From assembly GCA_019240755.1 (NCBI GenBank), contig JAFAXS010000045.1:54071-118070 (forward strand): 64,000 bases of DNA, in the 5' to 3' direction. Shown one piece after another: positions 44,559 to 53,015 of this stretch (position 1 is its first letter; every line of letters begins with the position of its first letter). The stretch is from Vulcanimicrobiota bacterium. GTDB taxonomy: Bacteria; Vulcanimicrobiota; Vulcanimicrobiia; Vulcanimicrobiales; Vulcanimicrobiaceae. Position numbers and translations under genes: made by a program. The notes below the pieces were generated by a model. It was not told the DNA's origin. It ran no database searches and saw only the letters and a list, made by a program, of their open reading frames with translations.

Positions 44559-45755
44559 ATGCTCGCAGTACATGAGGATCGTCTTGCGGAGGCCGTCGCG
44601 CGGCTAGGATCGGAGAATGCATTTGAAATTCTCGCGCGCGCTCGAGAAATCGAAGCGCAAGGGCGCCGCGTCGTCCACATGGAGATCGGAGAGCCCGACT
44701 TCGACACGCCCGACCACATCAAGAAAGCGGCCGTCGATGCGCTGTACGATAATCACACCCACTACACGCCGTCCAGCGGAATCCTGCCGCTGCGTGAGAC
44801 GATTGCGGACTACGCAAGCCGCTTCCGGGGGATCGCGCCGAGCTGGGAAGCCACGAACGTCGTTATCGCGCCGGGAGCGAAGCCCGCGATCTGGAACACG
44901 CTGAGCGCCTTGCTCGATCCCGGCGACGAGTTCGTCTACTTCGATCCGGCCTATCCAGCGTACGCTTCGGCCGCAAGCTATCTGCAAGCGAAGATCCACG
45001 CCATTCCCCTCTTGGAATCCCGCAACTGGCGGATGGATCTTGCGGAGCTGGAGCGCCGCGTCTCCGAGCGCACGAAGGTCGTCGTTATCAACTCCCCACA
45101 CAATCCGACGGGCGGCGTGTTGACACGCTCGGACTTGGAGTTCATCGCCGAGCTCGCGCAGCGCTTCGACTTCCTGGTGCTGGCCGACGAGATCTACAGC
45201 CGCAACTTTTATCACGACGACGCCTACCTCTCCATAGCGTCGCTCCCCGGAATGCGCGAGCGGACGATCGTGGTGGACGGATTTTCTAAGGCCTACGCGA
45301 TGACCGGTTGGCGTCTGGGGTATGCCATCATGCCGGAACGGTTGGCGCGCACCGTAACGCTCTTCAACAACAACACCTTCAGTTGCGTCGCGACGTTCGT
45401 GCAGATGGCCGGCATTGCGGCGCTGACGGGGCCCGACGAGCCCGTTACGCGCATGAACGACATCTTCCGCGCCCGCCGCGACCGGCTGGTCAACGGGCTC
45501 AACGAAATCGCCGGCGTCTCGTGTTTGCTGCCCGAAGGGGCGTTTTATGCCTATCCCAGCGTTTCGTCGATCACCGACGACGACCGCGGATTAGCCAAGT
45601 TCCTCCTCGAGGAGGGCGGCGTCGCATGCGGCGGCGGTTCGTCCTTCGGCGCCGCCGGCAAGGGCTATCTGCGCTTCTCGTACGCGGCGTCACTCGACGA
45701 CATCGACTGGGCGCTGGAATCGATCGCCAAGACGCTGCCGAAGTTCAAAGGCTGA
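44559..45755 (+). CDS. Pyridoxal-phosphate aminotransferase, class I/II
   Basis: The 398 residues show fold type I marks: HMEIGEPDFDTP at the N-terminus, SPHNPTGGV (NPTG 182-185), ADEIYS and the PLP lysine K244 in DGFSKAYAMTGWRLGY. The substrate (aspartate, alanine or another amino acid) cannot be read from sequence. A GGAGG lies five bases before the ATG. It follows the PBP gene by 43 bases and is probably in the same transcription unit. Confidence 0.93.
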   Translation: MLAVHEDRLAEAVARLGSENAFEILARAREIEAQGRRVVHMEIGEPDFDTPDHIKKAAVDALYDNHTHYTPSSGILPLRETIADYASRFRGIAPSWEATNVVIAPGAKPAIWNTLSALLDPGDEFVYFDPAYPAYASAASYLQAKIHAIPLLESRNWRMDLAELERRVSERTKVVVINSPHNPTGGVLTRSDLEFIAELAQRFDFLVLADEIYSRNFYHDDAYLSIASLPGMRERTIVVDGFSKAYAMTGWRLGYAIMPERLARTVTLFNNNTFSCVATFVQMAGIAALTGPDEPVTRMNDIFRARRDRLVNGLNEIAGVSCLLPEGAFYAYPSVSSITDDDRGLAKFLLEEGGVACGGGSSFGAAGKGYLRFSYAASLDDIDWALESIAKTLPKFKG

Positions 45756-45776
45756 ATCAACAGGCGCTTCGCCTGA

Positions 45777-46328
45777 ATGCTTGAGCAAATCAGCGCCGCG
45801 GCGAGCGTCGCGACGCTCGTCGTTTTGACCGCGGCCGCGATCGCGGCGTTGGTTCAGCTCCGTCACATGCAGGCCGGCAACGAGCTGCAGGCGTTCATCG
45901 ACATAAATAGCCGGGCGAACACCCCGCACATGATGCGCCTCTTCGATCTCGTGCTCACCGAGTTGCCCGAGCGCATCCGGAACGATCCGGCGTACGTGGC
46001 GGACGTCGTCAGCCGTAAGATTCCCTCCGGTGACAGCCCGTTGGCGGTGGCCTTTTGGTTCGATGAAGTCGGGATCGTGCTGCGCCAACAGCTCGTTCCG
46101 CGCCGCGTGGTCTTTCAAATCGGCGGCAGCGCCTTTGCTACCGTTCGAGCCTGGACGGCCATGCAGCCGCTGATCGAGGCGCTGCGCCGGCGATCCCCCG
46201 CGTCGTTTCTGCACTTCGAGTACGCCGCGGTTCTCGCGCAGCAGTGGATCGACGCTCATCCGAGCGGCGATTATCCGTCGGGCGTTCCTCGCTGGCGCGA
46301 TTTCGCCGCGTCACGCGTCGAGGAGTAG
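45777..46328 (+). CDS. DUF4760-like membrane protein
   Basis: This 183-residue protein has one N-terminal transmembrane helix (about 6-27), then a cytoplasmic helical region (LQAFIDINSRANTPHMMRLFDLV) and a long helix pair ending WIDAHPSGDYPSG. The layout resembles DUF4760-type proteins, but the match is from memory and weak. It starts with ATG 21 bases after the aminotransferase gene. It has no known function. Confidence 0.65.
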   Translation: MLEQISAAASVATLVVLTAAAIAALVQLRHMQAGNELQAFIDINSRANTPHMMRLFDLVLTELPERIRNDPAYVADVVSRKIPSGDSPLAVAFWFDEVGIVLRQQLVPRRVVFQIGGSAFATVRAWTAMQPLIEALRRRSPASFLHFEYAAVLAQQWIDAHPSGDYPSGVPRWRDFAASRVEE

Positions 46329-46332
46329 TCCG

Positions 46333-46611
46333 TTGTACGGAGCGCCCGTATCCGCGCCAAAGTTTTGGAAGGCCGCTTTGACCGCGGCGGTCTTTTGTCT
46401 ACCCGTTACGCTGCTGGTGCGCGCATTCGTCCCCATGAGCGATCTGATCTGGATTCTGGTCGCGTTCTCTTCGACGCTGGTTGTCGCGTCGATCGTTCAC
46501 GCGCGCGTCTGCAATGACTGGCGCGCGCAGGATACGATGGACTCCGAAGTCTTCGATGCCAGAACGAGCGTAGCCCCAAACGTCCGGACTGACAAGGAAA
46601 ACTGGCGCTAG
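46333..46611 (+). CDS. Small two-helix membrane protein, unknown
   Basis: The frame of 92 codons has two hydrophobic helices (about 12-33 and 37-56), followed by a hydrophilic tail. The start TTG has GAGGAG seven bases upstream, and it follows the DUF4760-like gene by four bases, which suggests a real member of the operon. I do not recognise the family. The last gene of the plus-strand operon, it ends before the convergent trpS. Confidence 0.6.
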   Translation: MYGAPVSAPKFWKAALTAAVFCLPVTLLVRAFVPMSDLIWILVAFSSTLVVASIVHARVCNDWRAQDTMDSEVFDARTSVAPNVRTDKENWR

Positions 46612-46638
46612 CGTTTCCACCTTGCCGGCGTCGTGGCG

Positions 46639-47646
46639 TTATATGAGCCGCATGGCCCGCTTCACATCCGCGAGCACGCGCGCGCCGATATCGCGGGTAC
46701 GCGCGGTACCGTCGGCGACGATCTGTTCGATGCGAGCCGGGTCGCGCATATAGCCGGCATAACGCTCGCGAATGGGACGAAGAAATGCGTTGAGTTGTTC
46801 GGCAAAATCGCTCTTGTCTTGCACGCACCCCAGGGCGCCGGAGCGGCATTCCGATGCGATGCCGTCGACTCGCAGCGGATTGACGAAGCGCCAGAGGGCA
46901 AAGACCGGGCAGATCTCGGGACGTCCGGGGTCGCCGCGGCGAACCTTCAGCGGGTCCGTCACCATGGAGCGCACCTTTTTCGTCGTGATCGCCTCGTCGT
47001 CGGCGATCAGGATCGCGTTGTCGTACGACTTGCTCATCTTGCGTCCGTCGATGCCGGGGACTTCGGAGAACTCCGACAGCGTCGGCTGCGGCTCGATGAG
47101 TATCTCCGCGCCGTCGCCGTACAGATGGTTGAAGCGCCGCACGATTTCGCGCCCGAGCTCCAGATGGGCGAGCTGATCCCGCCCTACGGGAACGTATTGT
47201 CCGCGGACGATTGCGATGTCGCAGAGTTGGAGCAGCGGGTAGCCGAGAAATCCGTAGGTTGCGATCCGTTGACCCAGTGCGTCGATCTGCCCCTTATAGG
47301 TGGGCACGCGCTCCAGCCATGAAACCGGCGTGATCATCGAGAGCAGCGCATGCAACTCGCCGATCTCCGGCACGCCTGACTGTAAGAAGATCGTCGAGCG
47401 ATTCGGATCGACGCCGGCGGCCAACCACGCCGCGACCATCGCGTTGCGCGCGTCGCGAATCTTCGCCGGATCCTCGAACTCCGTGGTGTACGCGTGGAGA
47501 TCCGCGATTTCGAAGAACGCCTCGGCGGTTTCCGAGTAGCGCGCCCACTGCGTGAGCACGCCGACCAGGTGGCCGAGGTGCAGCGGCCCGGTGGGCCGCA
47601 TTCCCGACAGCACGCGCGGCCGCGGGGGCGAAGACGTCAGTGACAC
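46639..47646 (-). CDS. trpS: Tryptophan--tRNA ligase
   Basis: This class I aminoacyl-tRNA synthetase has 335 residues. The HIGH motif is HLGH at 23-26 (MRPTGPLHLGHLVGV), the tryptophan site contains PVGRDQLAHLELGREI, and the KMSKS loop is at 203-207. The length fits the bacterial TrpRS family. The start is GTG. It lies downstream of thiD by 48 bases and is convergent with the preceding plus-strand gene, so it is the last gene of the right-hand minus-strand block. Confidence 0.98.
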   Translation of the reverse strand: MSLTSSPPRPRVLSGMRPTGPLHLGHLVGVLTQWARYSETAEAFFEIADLHAYTTEFEDPAKIRDARNAMVAAWLAAGVDPNRSTIFLQSGVPEIGELHALLSMITPVSWLERVPTYKGQIDALGQRIATYGFLGYPLLQLCDIAIVRGQYVPVGRDQLAHLELGREIVRRFNHLYGDGAEILIEPQPTLSEFSEVPGIDGRKMSKSYDNAILIADDEAITTKKVRSMVTDPLKVRRGDPGRPEICPVFALWRFVNPLRVDGIASECRSGALGCVQDKSDFAEQLNAFLRPIRERYAGYMRDPARIEQIVADGTARTRDIGARVLADVKRAMRLI

Positions 47647-47694
47647 GGACGAATGGTAAACGAGATCGTCGCGCCGCGCAAATGCCGCAAGCGG

Positions 47695-48432
47695 CTAATG
47701 CTTCGCAATTTCCGACCGCACGTACGCGCGCGCCGACCGCACGGAATCGAGTAACGACTTCCCCGCGGCGAGCTCGCACGCCAGCGCCATCGCGAGGCTG
47801 CAGCCCGTTCCATGCATCTGTCCGGCGATACGCGGCTCGGTGAACGGCACGATTCCTTCGGCCGCGGCGAGCACGTCGGTCGGCGCGCCGTCGAGGTGGC
47901 CGCCCTTGACCAATACCGCGAGGCACCCGCGCGACCGCAGTTCCGCGGCGGCTTCGCCGATAGACGACGCGTCCACGGCAGCGACGCCGAGCAGTTCCGC
48001 CGCCTCGGCCAGATTCGGCGTGAGGATGACGTTGCCGAGTACGGCGAGCCGATCGCGGTACGCGATGCGGCCGGCGGCGTCGACGAGCTCGCCTCCGCGG
48101 CTCGCGGCGAACGCGGGATCCACGACCGCGAGGAGCTCGGGTCGCACCCGCAGCGCCTCGGCGACGATCTCCACCGCCTCGGACGACGCGAGCGCTCCGA
48201 CGCGCGCCGCCTGCGCGGATTCCCAGGGGAGCGTCGCGAGTTGTGCTTGGAAGATGTTTCGTTCCGTACGCTGCAGCGCTGTGACGCCGTGGGGACCCTG
48301 CGCGCTGACGGCCGCAACGGCGGTAAAGACGCGGACGCCGAAGTGGACGCCGACGATCAGGTCCCTACCGGTTCCCGCAACGTTCCACGGATGCGTCGTT
48401 CCGATGGACAGAACGATCGGCCTCGGCGCCAC
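47695..48432 (-). CDS. thiD: HMP/HMP-P kinase ThiD-like, with altered substrate loop
   Basis: The 245 residues have the ribokinase fold: VFTAVAAVSAQGPHGV, VVDPAFAASRGGELVDAAG, ILTPNLAEAAELLG and the anion-hole motif GQMHGTGCSLAMALACEL near the C-terminus, all typical of ThiD, which phosphorylates hydroxymethylpyrimidine. However, the N-terminal AGSDxSGGAGxxAD loop is replaced by GTTHPWNVAGTGRDL. The GTG overlaps the thiE stop by one base (TAGTG), which fixes the start and links the pair. Substrate specificity could differ from ThiD. Confidence 0.82.
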   Translation of the reverse strand: MAPRPIVLSIGTTHPWNVAGTGRDLIVGVHFGVRVFTAVAAVSAQGPHGVTALQRTERNIFQAQLATLPWESAQAARVGALASSEAVEIVAEALRVRPELLAVVDPAFAASRGGELVDAAGRIAYRDRLAVLGNVILTPNLAEAAELLGVAAVDASSIGEAAAELRSRGCLAVLVKGGHLDGAPTDVLAAAEGIVPFTEPRIAGQMHGTGCSLAMALACELAAGKSLLDSVRSARAYVRSEIAKH

Positions 48433-49085
48433 TATGCCGCCGAGTTCCAGCGCGCGATGAGATCCTGCGCCGCATTTCCGGCGTCGCGGGCCATTTCGAC
48501 CGCTCCAATGACCGCGGCCATCGCGACGCCCGTGGCGCGTATTTCGCACAGTCGTTCGCCGTTGATTCCGCCGATGGCCGCGACCGGCGCGCGTGACAGG
48601 CGCGCGAGCGCGCGCAAGCCCTCGATTCCGATCGGCGGCCCGGCATCGGACTTCGATGCGGTTGCATACACCGAACCGATCCCGAGGTAATCGACGCTTT
48701 GCGAATTTGCGCGGCGCACTTCATCGGGCGTGCCGCACGATAGGCCGATCAGTCCGTGCGGCATCGCGTCGCGCACGGTCGCGACTGCGTCGAATCCGGC
48801 GTCGTGGGGCCCGACGTGGACGCCGTCGCAGTCAAACGCCAGCCCGGCGGCCCAATCGTCGTTGAGAATCAACAGTGCCTCGTGCGCGCGGGTGAGCCGG
48901 CGCAACGCGCCGAGGTGCATCGCGTTCACTCCGCCTTTCGCGCGATACTGAACGACGCGCACGCCGGCATTCACCACCGAGGTTCCGCGCTTCACGACCT
49001 GCTCGCCTTCGTTGAGAATCACGTAGATGCCGCGAAGCAGCGCGGCGCGCCGCGCTCTCAGCGCGGAGGGCGCATGCGCTGCCAC
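48432..49085 (-). CDS. thiE: Thiamine-phosphate synthase
   Basis: ThiE condenses HMP-pyrophosphate with thiazole phosphate. The TIM-barrel protein has AGVRVVQYRAKG, LLILNDDWAAGLAFDCDGVH, LGIGSVYATASKSDAGPPIG and VAAIGGING, as in ThiE. I list GTG 49085 as start (217 aa). The domain proper begins at LLRGIYVILNEGE, and a CTG at 49061 would overlap the stop of the upstream small gene as CTGA (49058-49061), giving 209 residues. No ribosome binding site helps decide. It is coupled to thiD. Confidence 0.85.
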   Translation of the reverse strand: MAAHAPSALRARRAALLRGIYVILNEGEQVVKRGTSVVNAGVRVVQYRAKGGVNAMHLGALRRLTRAHEALLILNDDWAAGLAFDCDGVHVGPHDAGFDAVATVRDAMPHGLIGLSCGTPDEVRRANSQSVDYLGIGSVYATASKSDAGPPIGIEGLRALARLSRAPVAAIGGINGERLCEIRATGVAMAAVIGAVEMARDAGNAAQDLIARWNSAA

Positions 49086-49240
49086 GTTGCGACGTTTGCA
49101 ATGAGATAGGCGATGAAGACGATGGCCACGGCAATGGCGAGCGCCGGTTTGTGAACTCGCAGCGACATCGGAACGAGCAGCGCAAAGCACAACACGGCCG
49201 CCATGGCGAGCGTGAAAAGCCGAGAGAGCGGAACGAACAC
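49058..49240 (-). CDS. Small two-helix membrane protein
   Basis: This 60-residue frame reads MFVPLSRLFTLAMAAVLCFA followed by LLVPMSLRVHKPAL, then a second helix (AIAVAIVFIAYLIANVA) and a basic tail ending in MRPPR. Two hydrophobic helices and a charged C-terminus suggest a small inner-membrane protein. It starts with GTG nine bases after the parB stop and overlaps thiE. No family assigned. The close spacing to parB and thiE supports it as a real gene. Confidence 0.6.
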   Translation of the reverse strand: MFVPLSRLFTLAMAAVLCFALLVPMSLRVHKPALAIAVAIVFIAYLIANVATWQRMRPPR

Positions 49241-49249
49241 AGACGCGAA

Positions 49250-50107
49250 CTATTCGCCGAGGAGCACGTCGCCCAGCCGCATCAGTTCGGCATCGTCGGC
49301 GAAGCGCAGCTCGATGCGTCCGCCGCTCCCGTAGCGCACCAGCGCGACGTGGGTTCCGAAGCGTTCGCGCAACCGTGCTTCAAAGTCGCGCTCCTCCGGC
49401 GAAAGCGGATGGGGCGCCGAAGCTCGCCGCGGTGCGGTGCCCTTCAACCGTTCGACAAGGCGCTCGAGCGCGCGCACGGTGAGCCCCTCTTTGCGGCAGC
49501 GCTCCGCCAACGGCAGCCGCATGCTTTCGGGCGCTCCGAGCAGCGCGCGGGCATGGCCCGCGGAGAGCCGGCCGCCGGCAACCATCGCTTTGATGGGTTC
49601 CGGAAGCCCGAGGAGCCGCAGTGCGTTGGCCACCGCGGGTCGGCTCTTGCCCAACCGGCGCGAGAGCTCTTCCTGAGTGAAGCCGTACTCTTCCATCAGA
49701 TGCTCGAACCCGGCGGCCTCTTCGAGCGGATTGAGATCCTCGCGTTGCAGGTTCTCGACGATTGCGAACTCGAGCGTCTGACGGTCGTCGCTCGTTCGAA
49801 CGATGGCGGGGATCGTTGCCCGCGACAGCGCCGCGCATGCCCGCCAGCGCCGTTCTCCCGCAATCAGTTCGTAGGTCTCGCCCTGACGGCGGACGATGAT
49901 CGGCACCAAGACGCCGTATTCGGCGATCGATGCTTTCAACTCGTCGAGTGTTGCTTCGTCGAAGTTCTTGCGCGGCTGAAACGGATTCGGACGTATCTCC
50001 GCGAGTGGAATGTCGCGCACGACCTCGTGCGCGGCGGCGACGGGCACCGCGCTCTCGCCGAGCAATGCGGCCAGCCCGCGCCCGAGCCCGCGCTTTCGGT
50101 CGCTCAC
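49250..50107 (-). CDS. parB: Chromosome partitioning protein ParB/Spo0J
   Basis: ParB binds parS and spreads as a CTP-dependent clamp. The 285 residues have an N-terminal ParA-contact segment (RKRGLGRGLAALLG), the CTPase motif region (NPFQPRKNF, AGERRWRAC and ENLQREDLNPLEEA), a helix-turn-helix (FTQEELSRRLGKSRPAVANAL) and a C-terminal dimer domain. The GTG overlaps the parA stop as GTGA. A parS palindrome lies 2.2 kb upstream in the same block. Confidence 0.97.
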   Translation of the reverse strand: MSDRKRGLGRGLAALLGESAVPVAAAHEVVRDIPLAEIRPNPFQPRKNFDEATLDELKASIAEYGVLVPIIVRRQGETYELIAGERRWRACAALSRATIPAIVRTSDDRQTLEFAIVENLQREDLNPLEEAAGFEHLMEEYGFTQEELSRRLGKSRPAVANALRLLGLPEPIKAMVAGGRLSAGHARALLGAPESMRLPLAERCRKEGLTVRALERLVERLKGTAPRRASAPHPLSPEERDFEARLRERFGTHVALVRYGSGGRIELRFADDAELMRLGDVLLGE

Positions 50108-50877
50108 GCCGAGGCTCGCGCCGGCTCGAGCAGCTCTCGCGCGACCGCGAGATACGCCTGCGCGCCGCGGCTCTTGATGTCGAAAAGAATGACGGGTTTG
50201 CCGAACGACGGCGCCTCGGAAAGGCGAACGTTGCGCGGGATCTGCGTCTTGAAGATTTGGTCCGGGAAGTACTTTTCGAGCTCCCGGATCACTTCCAGCG
50301 CCAATCGCGTTCGGCCGTCGAACATCGTCACCAACACGCCGCTAACGTGCAACTTTGGATTCAGCGCGTCGCGCACGCGCCAAATCACATTGGTCAGCTG
50401 CGCCAACCCCTCGAGCGCGTAAAATTCGGCCTGAACCGGAATGAGGCAGTCGTCGGCCGCTACCAATGCGTTGATGGTGAGCAGTCCCAACGATGGCGGC
50501 GAATCGATGAGCACGAAATCGTAGACGTGCGCGACGGGCGCCAGCGCTTGCCGCAGGCGCGTTTCGCGCGAGAGCGCCGCGACGAGCTCCACGTCGGCGC
50601 CGGCCAAGTTGATCGTCGCCGGCGCCAGGTCGAGGTTCTCGATTTCGGTGCGAACGATGACGCGCTCCAACGGCGCGTCGCCGATCAGCGCGTGATAGAT
50701 GTCGTGCGCCAAGCGCGATTTTTCGATGCCCAGCCCCGTTGTCGCATTGCCCTGCGGATCCGTATCCACGACGAGCACTCGGCGTCCCATCACCGCTAAG
50801 GCAGTACCAAGGTTCACGGCAGTCGTGCTCTTGCCGACGCCGCCTTTTTGATTGACCAAGGCGATAACTCTGCTCAC
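50104..50877 (-). CDS. parA: Chromosome partitioning ATPase ParA/Soj
   Basis: This 257-residue P-loop ATPase has a deviant Walker A KGGVGKST (11-18), VDTDPQGNATTGLG and IDSPPSLGLLTINALVAADD. It positions the origin regions with ParB. The GTG start overlaps the upstream cca stop as GTGA (50874-50877). It lacks an N-terminal DNA-binding extension, like chromosomal Soj. Confidence 0.97.
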   Translation of the reverse strand: MSRVIALVNQKGGVGKSTTAVNLGTALAVMGRRVLVVDTDPQGNATTGLGIEKSRLAHDIYHALIGDAPLERVIVRTEIENLDLAPATINLAGADVELVAALSRETRLRQALAPVAHVYDFVLIDSPPSLGLLTINALVAADDCLIPVQAEFYALEGLAQLTNVIWRVRDALNPKLHVSGVLVTMFDGRTRLALEVIRELEKYFPDQIFKTQIPRNVRLSEAPSFGKPVILFDIKSRGAQAYLAVARELLEPARASA

Positions 50878-52268
50878 GCGCGTGCACCCCGTGATGCGCG
50901 GGTGAGATACTGCTCGAGCAACTGCAGCAGCAAGCTGCGCTCGTTACGTTCGGGTTTATCAGTGACCTGCTCGAAAAGCCAGCGCAACGCAGCGCCGACG
51001 CGCTCGTCGCCGCGATACGTTGCGGGCGCATCGCCGCGGGCAACGATCGTCGCGATCACGTCGTCGCCGCGAATCGCGAGATCGCGCACCGAAAAGGCCG
51101 GCTGACGCTCCAGCTCGGCGCGCACGCGCGCCTCAAACGCCTCGTTGGCCTCGCCGCGCTTGGGAAGGCCGCTTCCGGCGATGTCGGCATGCCGTAACGC
51201 GAACATATGTTCGATATTCGAAGGGCCGATCCGGCGGATGAAACGACGGACCCCGGCGTCGCTGAGCGTGGGGTCGGCGGAGTACATGTGCTGCCGCACC
51301 AAGTGCGTCGCGGTCTCGACCGTCGCCTTCGGAAACCGGAACCGTTCGAGCATGGCCCTGGCCATCTCCGCGCCCACGCTCTCGTGCCGGTAGAAGTGCG
51401 GCCCCGCTTTCGTTCGCGGCTTTGCTACGTCGTGCAGCAGAGCAGCCAGGCGCACGGTTAGGTTCTTCGGTCCTGCCGCGTCCGCGGTCGCGAGGCTGTG
51501 ACCCCAGACGTCAAAGGCGTGCCACTCGTTCTGCTCCACGCCCACGCCCTCCAGCAGCTCGGGCCAAAGGTGCGCCAGCACGCCGCCCTCGCGCAGGATC
51601 TCCAAACCGATTGAGGGCTTCGCAGACCGACTGAAGAGTTTGGTGAATTCGTCGTGCACCCGCTCGGCGGACACGGTTGAGACCAGCGGCGCGCCGGCCC
51701 GCATCGCCTCCATCAGTGCGGGACTCGGCGCGTATGCGAAACGGGCGGCGAACTGGGCCGCTCGCAGCATGCGCAGCGGATCCTCCACAAAGGCCGCCGG
51801 CGTGAGGAGGTCGATGCGCCGCGCCCGGATGTCGGCCTCGCCGCCGTAGGGATCGACGATTCGGCCGCTGGGGAGTGCGCGCGCCAGCATGTTCATCCGG
51901 AAGTCGCGGCGGCCAAGGTCCTCTTCCAAGGTAACGTGCGGGCCGCTCTCCACGTCGAATTCACGGTGCCCGACGCCCGTCGAGCGGTCGCGTCGAGGCA
52001 CGGCTAGGTCGGCGGTTTCGCCGTCGGTGGTCAGTTTGACGACTGCGAACGCTGCGCCCACAACGTCGATGCGCCCGAGCGGCCGGAGCAATCGCGCGAG
52101 ATCGTCTAACGTAACCCCGGTGACGACGTAGTCGAGGTCCTTCCCGGCCGCTGCGGCGCCTTCCACGACGGAGCGTACCTCGTCACGGACGCGACCCCCG
52201 ACAGCGAAGAGAGTTCCCTCGGGGAGCGCCTCTGCTAGCCGTCGGTCGAGGGGCACGAGAGAGTGCAT
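50874..52268 (-). CDS. cca: CCA tRNA nucleotidyltransferase with HD domain
   Basis: The 464 residues open with FAVGGRVRDEVRS and KDLDYVVTG (class II nucleotidyltransferase acidic pair) and the RRDFRMNMLA and LRMLRAAQFAARF motifs. A phosphohydrolase-type HD domain follows (LAALLHDVAKP, about residue 280), as in the E. coli type enzyme. It adds or repairs the 3'-CCA end of tRNAs; poly(A) polymerase is a less likely reading. The ATG at 52268 is followed upstream by the parS palindrome. It couples to parA. Confidence 0.94.
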   Translation of the reverse strand: MHSLVPLDRRLAEALPEGTLFAVGGRVRDEVRSVVEGAAAAGKDLDYVVTGVTLDDLARLLRPLGRIDVVGAAFAVVKLTTDGETADLAVPRRDRSTGVGHREFDVESGPHVTLEEDLGRRDFRMNMLARALPSGRIVDPYGGEADIRARRIDLLTPAAFVEDPLRMLRAAQFAARFAYAPSPALMEAMRAGAPLVSTVSAERVHDEFTKLFSRSAKPSIGLEILREGGVLAHLWPELLEGVGVEQNEWHAFDVWGHSLATADAAGPKNLTVRLAALLHDVAKPRTKAGPHFYRHESVGAEMARAMLERFRFPKATVETATHLVRQHMYSADPTLSDAGVRRFIRRIGPSNIEHMFALRHADIAGSGLPKRGEANEAFEARVRAELERQPAFSVRDLAIRGDDVIATIVARGDAPATYRGDERVGAALRWLFEQVTDKPERNERSLLLQLLEQYLTRASRGARA

Positions 52269-52288
52269 GCCCGTAATCCTACCGTATC

Positions 52289-52302
52289 GGCGCGCGCGCG
52301 CC
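52289..52302. repeat. GC alternating palindrome beside parS
   Basis: A run of alternating G and C, GGCGCGCGCGCGCC, directly borders the parS site. It is a self-complementary purine-pyrimidine tract that could form a cruciform or Z-DNA. No regulatory role is known. Confidence 0.5.
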
Positions 52303-52326
52303 GCAATGTTTCACGGGAAACATTGC
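52303..52326. promoter_or_regulatory. parS centromere site
   Basis: The core TGTTTCACGGGAAACA (52307-52322) matches the universal parS palindrome at 15 of 16 positions (G for T in the centre). The arms extend to ten perfect pairs on each side (GCAATGTTTC and its complement). It lies between rsmG and cca, 2.2-3.1 kb from parB and about 16 kb from oriC, where ParB should load. Confidence 0.9.
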
Positions 52327-52328
52327 CG

Positions 52329-53015
52329 TTAGCAGCAGAGCGGCCGCTTCTGGGGCACGCCGCTTCGGCGCGGGAACCGGGTGGGCGTCGGCTGCTTCTT
52401 GCGGAGAATTACCAGCCGCCGTTGATCGCTCACGTCGACCTCGCGCTCGAGTCGTCCGCCGAGGACGAGGCTAGCGTCTTCGGTCGCCCTCCGCTCGGCG
52501 GCGTCTACGTGGCCCCGTTGCAAGATGGCGATCCCGTTGACCGCCAGCAGCGGCAATGTCAGCTCGGCGACGGTGGAGAGCGCTCCCACCGCGCGGCAGG
52601 TCACCGCGAGGAAGCTGTCGCGGAGATCGGAGCGGCGTGCCGCCTGCTCCGCACGTTCGGCCACGACGGCGCCCCGCAGGGCGAGCGAGGCGAAGAGCGA
52701 CTCGAGAAAGCGCGCCTTCTTTCCGTTTGACTCTATCAGCGTAACGGGAATGCCGAGCACGATCGCAAGGGGAATGGCCGGAAAGCCCGCGCCGCTGCCG
52801 ACGTCGGCATAGGGTTCCCTCGCAAACGGCGCCACGGAGAGGCTGTCGAGGATATGGGCGGCGACGTCGGCGGCATTCTTCGCGCCGGTCAGGTTAAAAT
52901 GGGCGTTCGCGGCCAGGACGCGGCGGCCGAACTCGGCGAGCCGGCTTAGCGCCTCACCCTCGGCGCTGCCTTCGAGCAGTCGCTCGAAGGCACAATCGTT
53001 TTCCGCTGGGTTCAG
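52329..53015 (-). CDS. rsmG: 16S rRNA m7G527 methyltransferase, CTG start proposed
   Basis: RsmG methylates G527 of 16S rRNA. The protein has [20 protein letters not shown], the SAM motif [33 protein letters not shown] and a C-terminal end. The domain begins about 30 residues upstream of FNLTG. In this frame no ATG, GTG or TTG lies between the mnmG stop and that domain; the only start is CTG at 53015, which overlaps the mnmG stop as CTGA (53012-53015). With it the protein has 228 residues, a typical length (207-239). A start inside mnmG would give a long non-homologous leader. Confidence 0.92.
   Translation of the reverse strand: MNPAENDCAFERLLEGSAEGEALSRLAEFGRRVLAANAHFNLTGAKNAADVAAHILDSLSVAPFAREPYADVGSGAGFPAIPLAIVLGIPVTLIESNGKKARFLESLFASLALRGAVVAERAEQAARRSDLRDSFLAVTCRAVGALSTVAELTLPLLAVNGIAILQRGHVDAAERRATEDASLVLGGRLEREVDVSDQRRLVILRKKQPTPTRFPRRSGVPQKRPLCC

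Noticed and set aside
45761..45774. Hairpin AGGCG-CTT-CGCCT after the aminotransferase gene as a terminator
   Set aside because: No run of T follows, so it is unlikely to terminate transcription.
49040..49070. CTGAGA motif resembling the TPP riboswitch core next to thiE
   Set aside because: Only this hexamer is present. The rest of the TPP consensus and stems are absent, and it falls inside a coding overlap.
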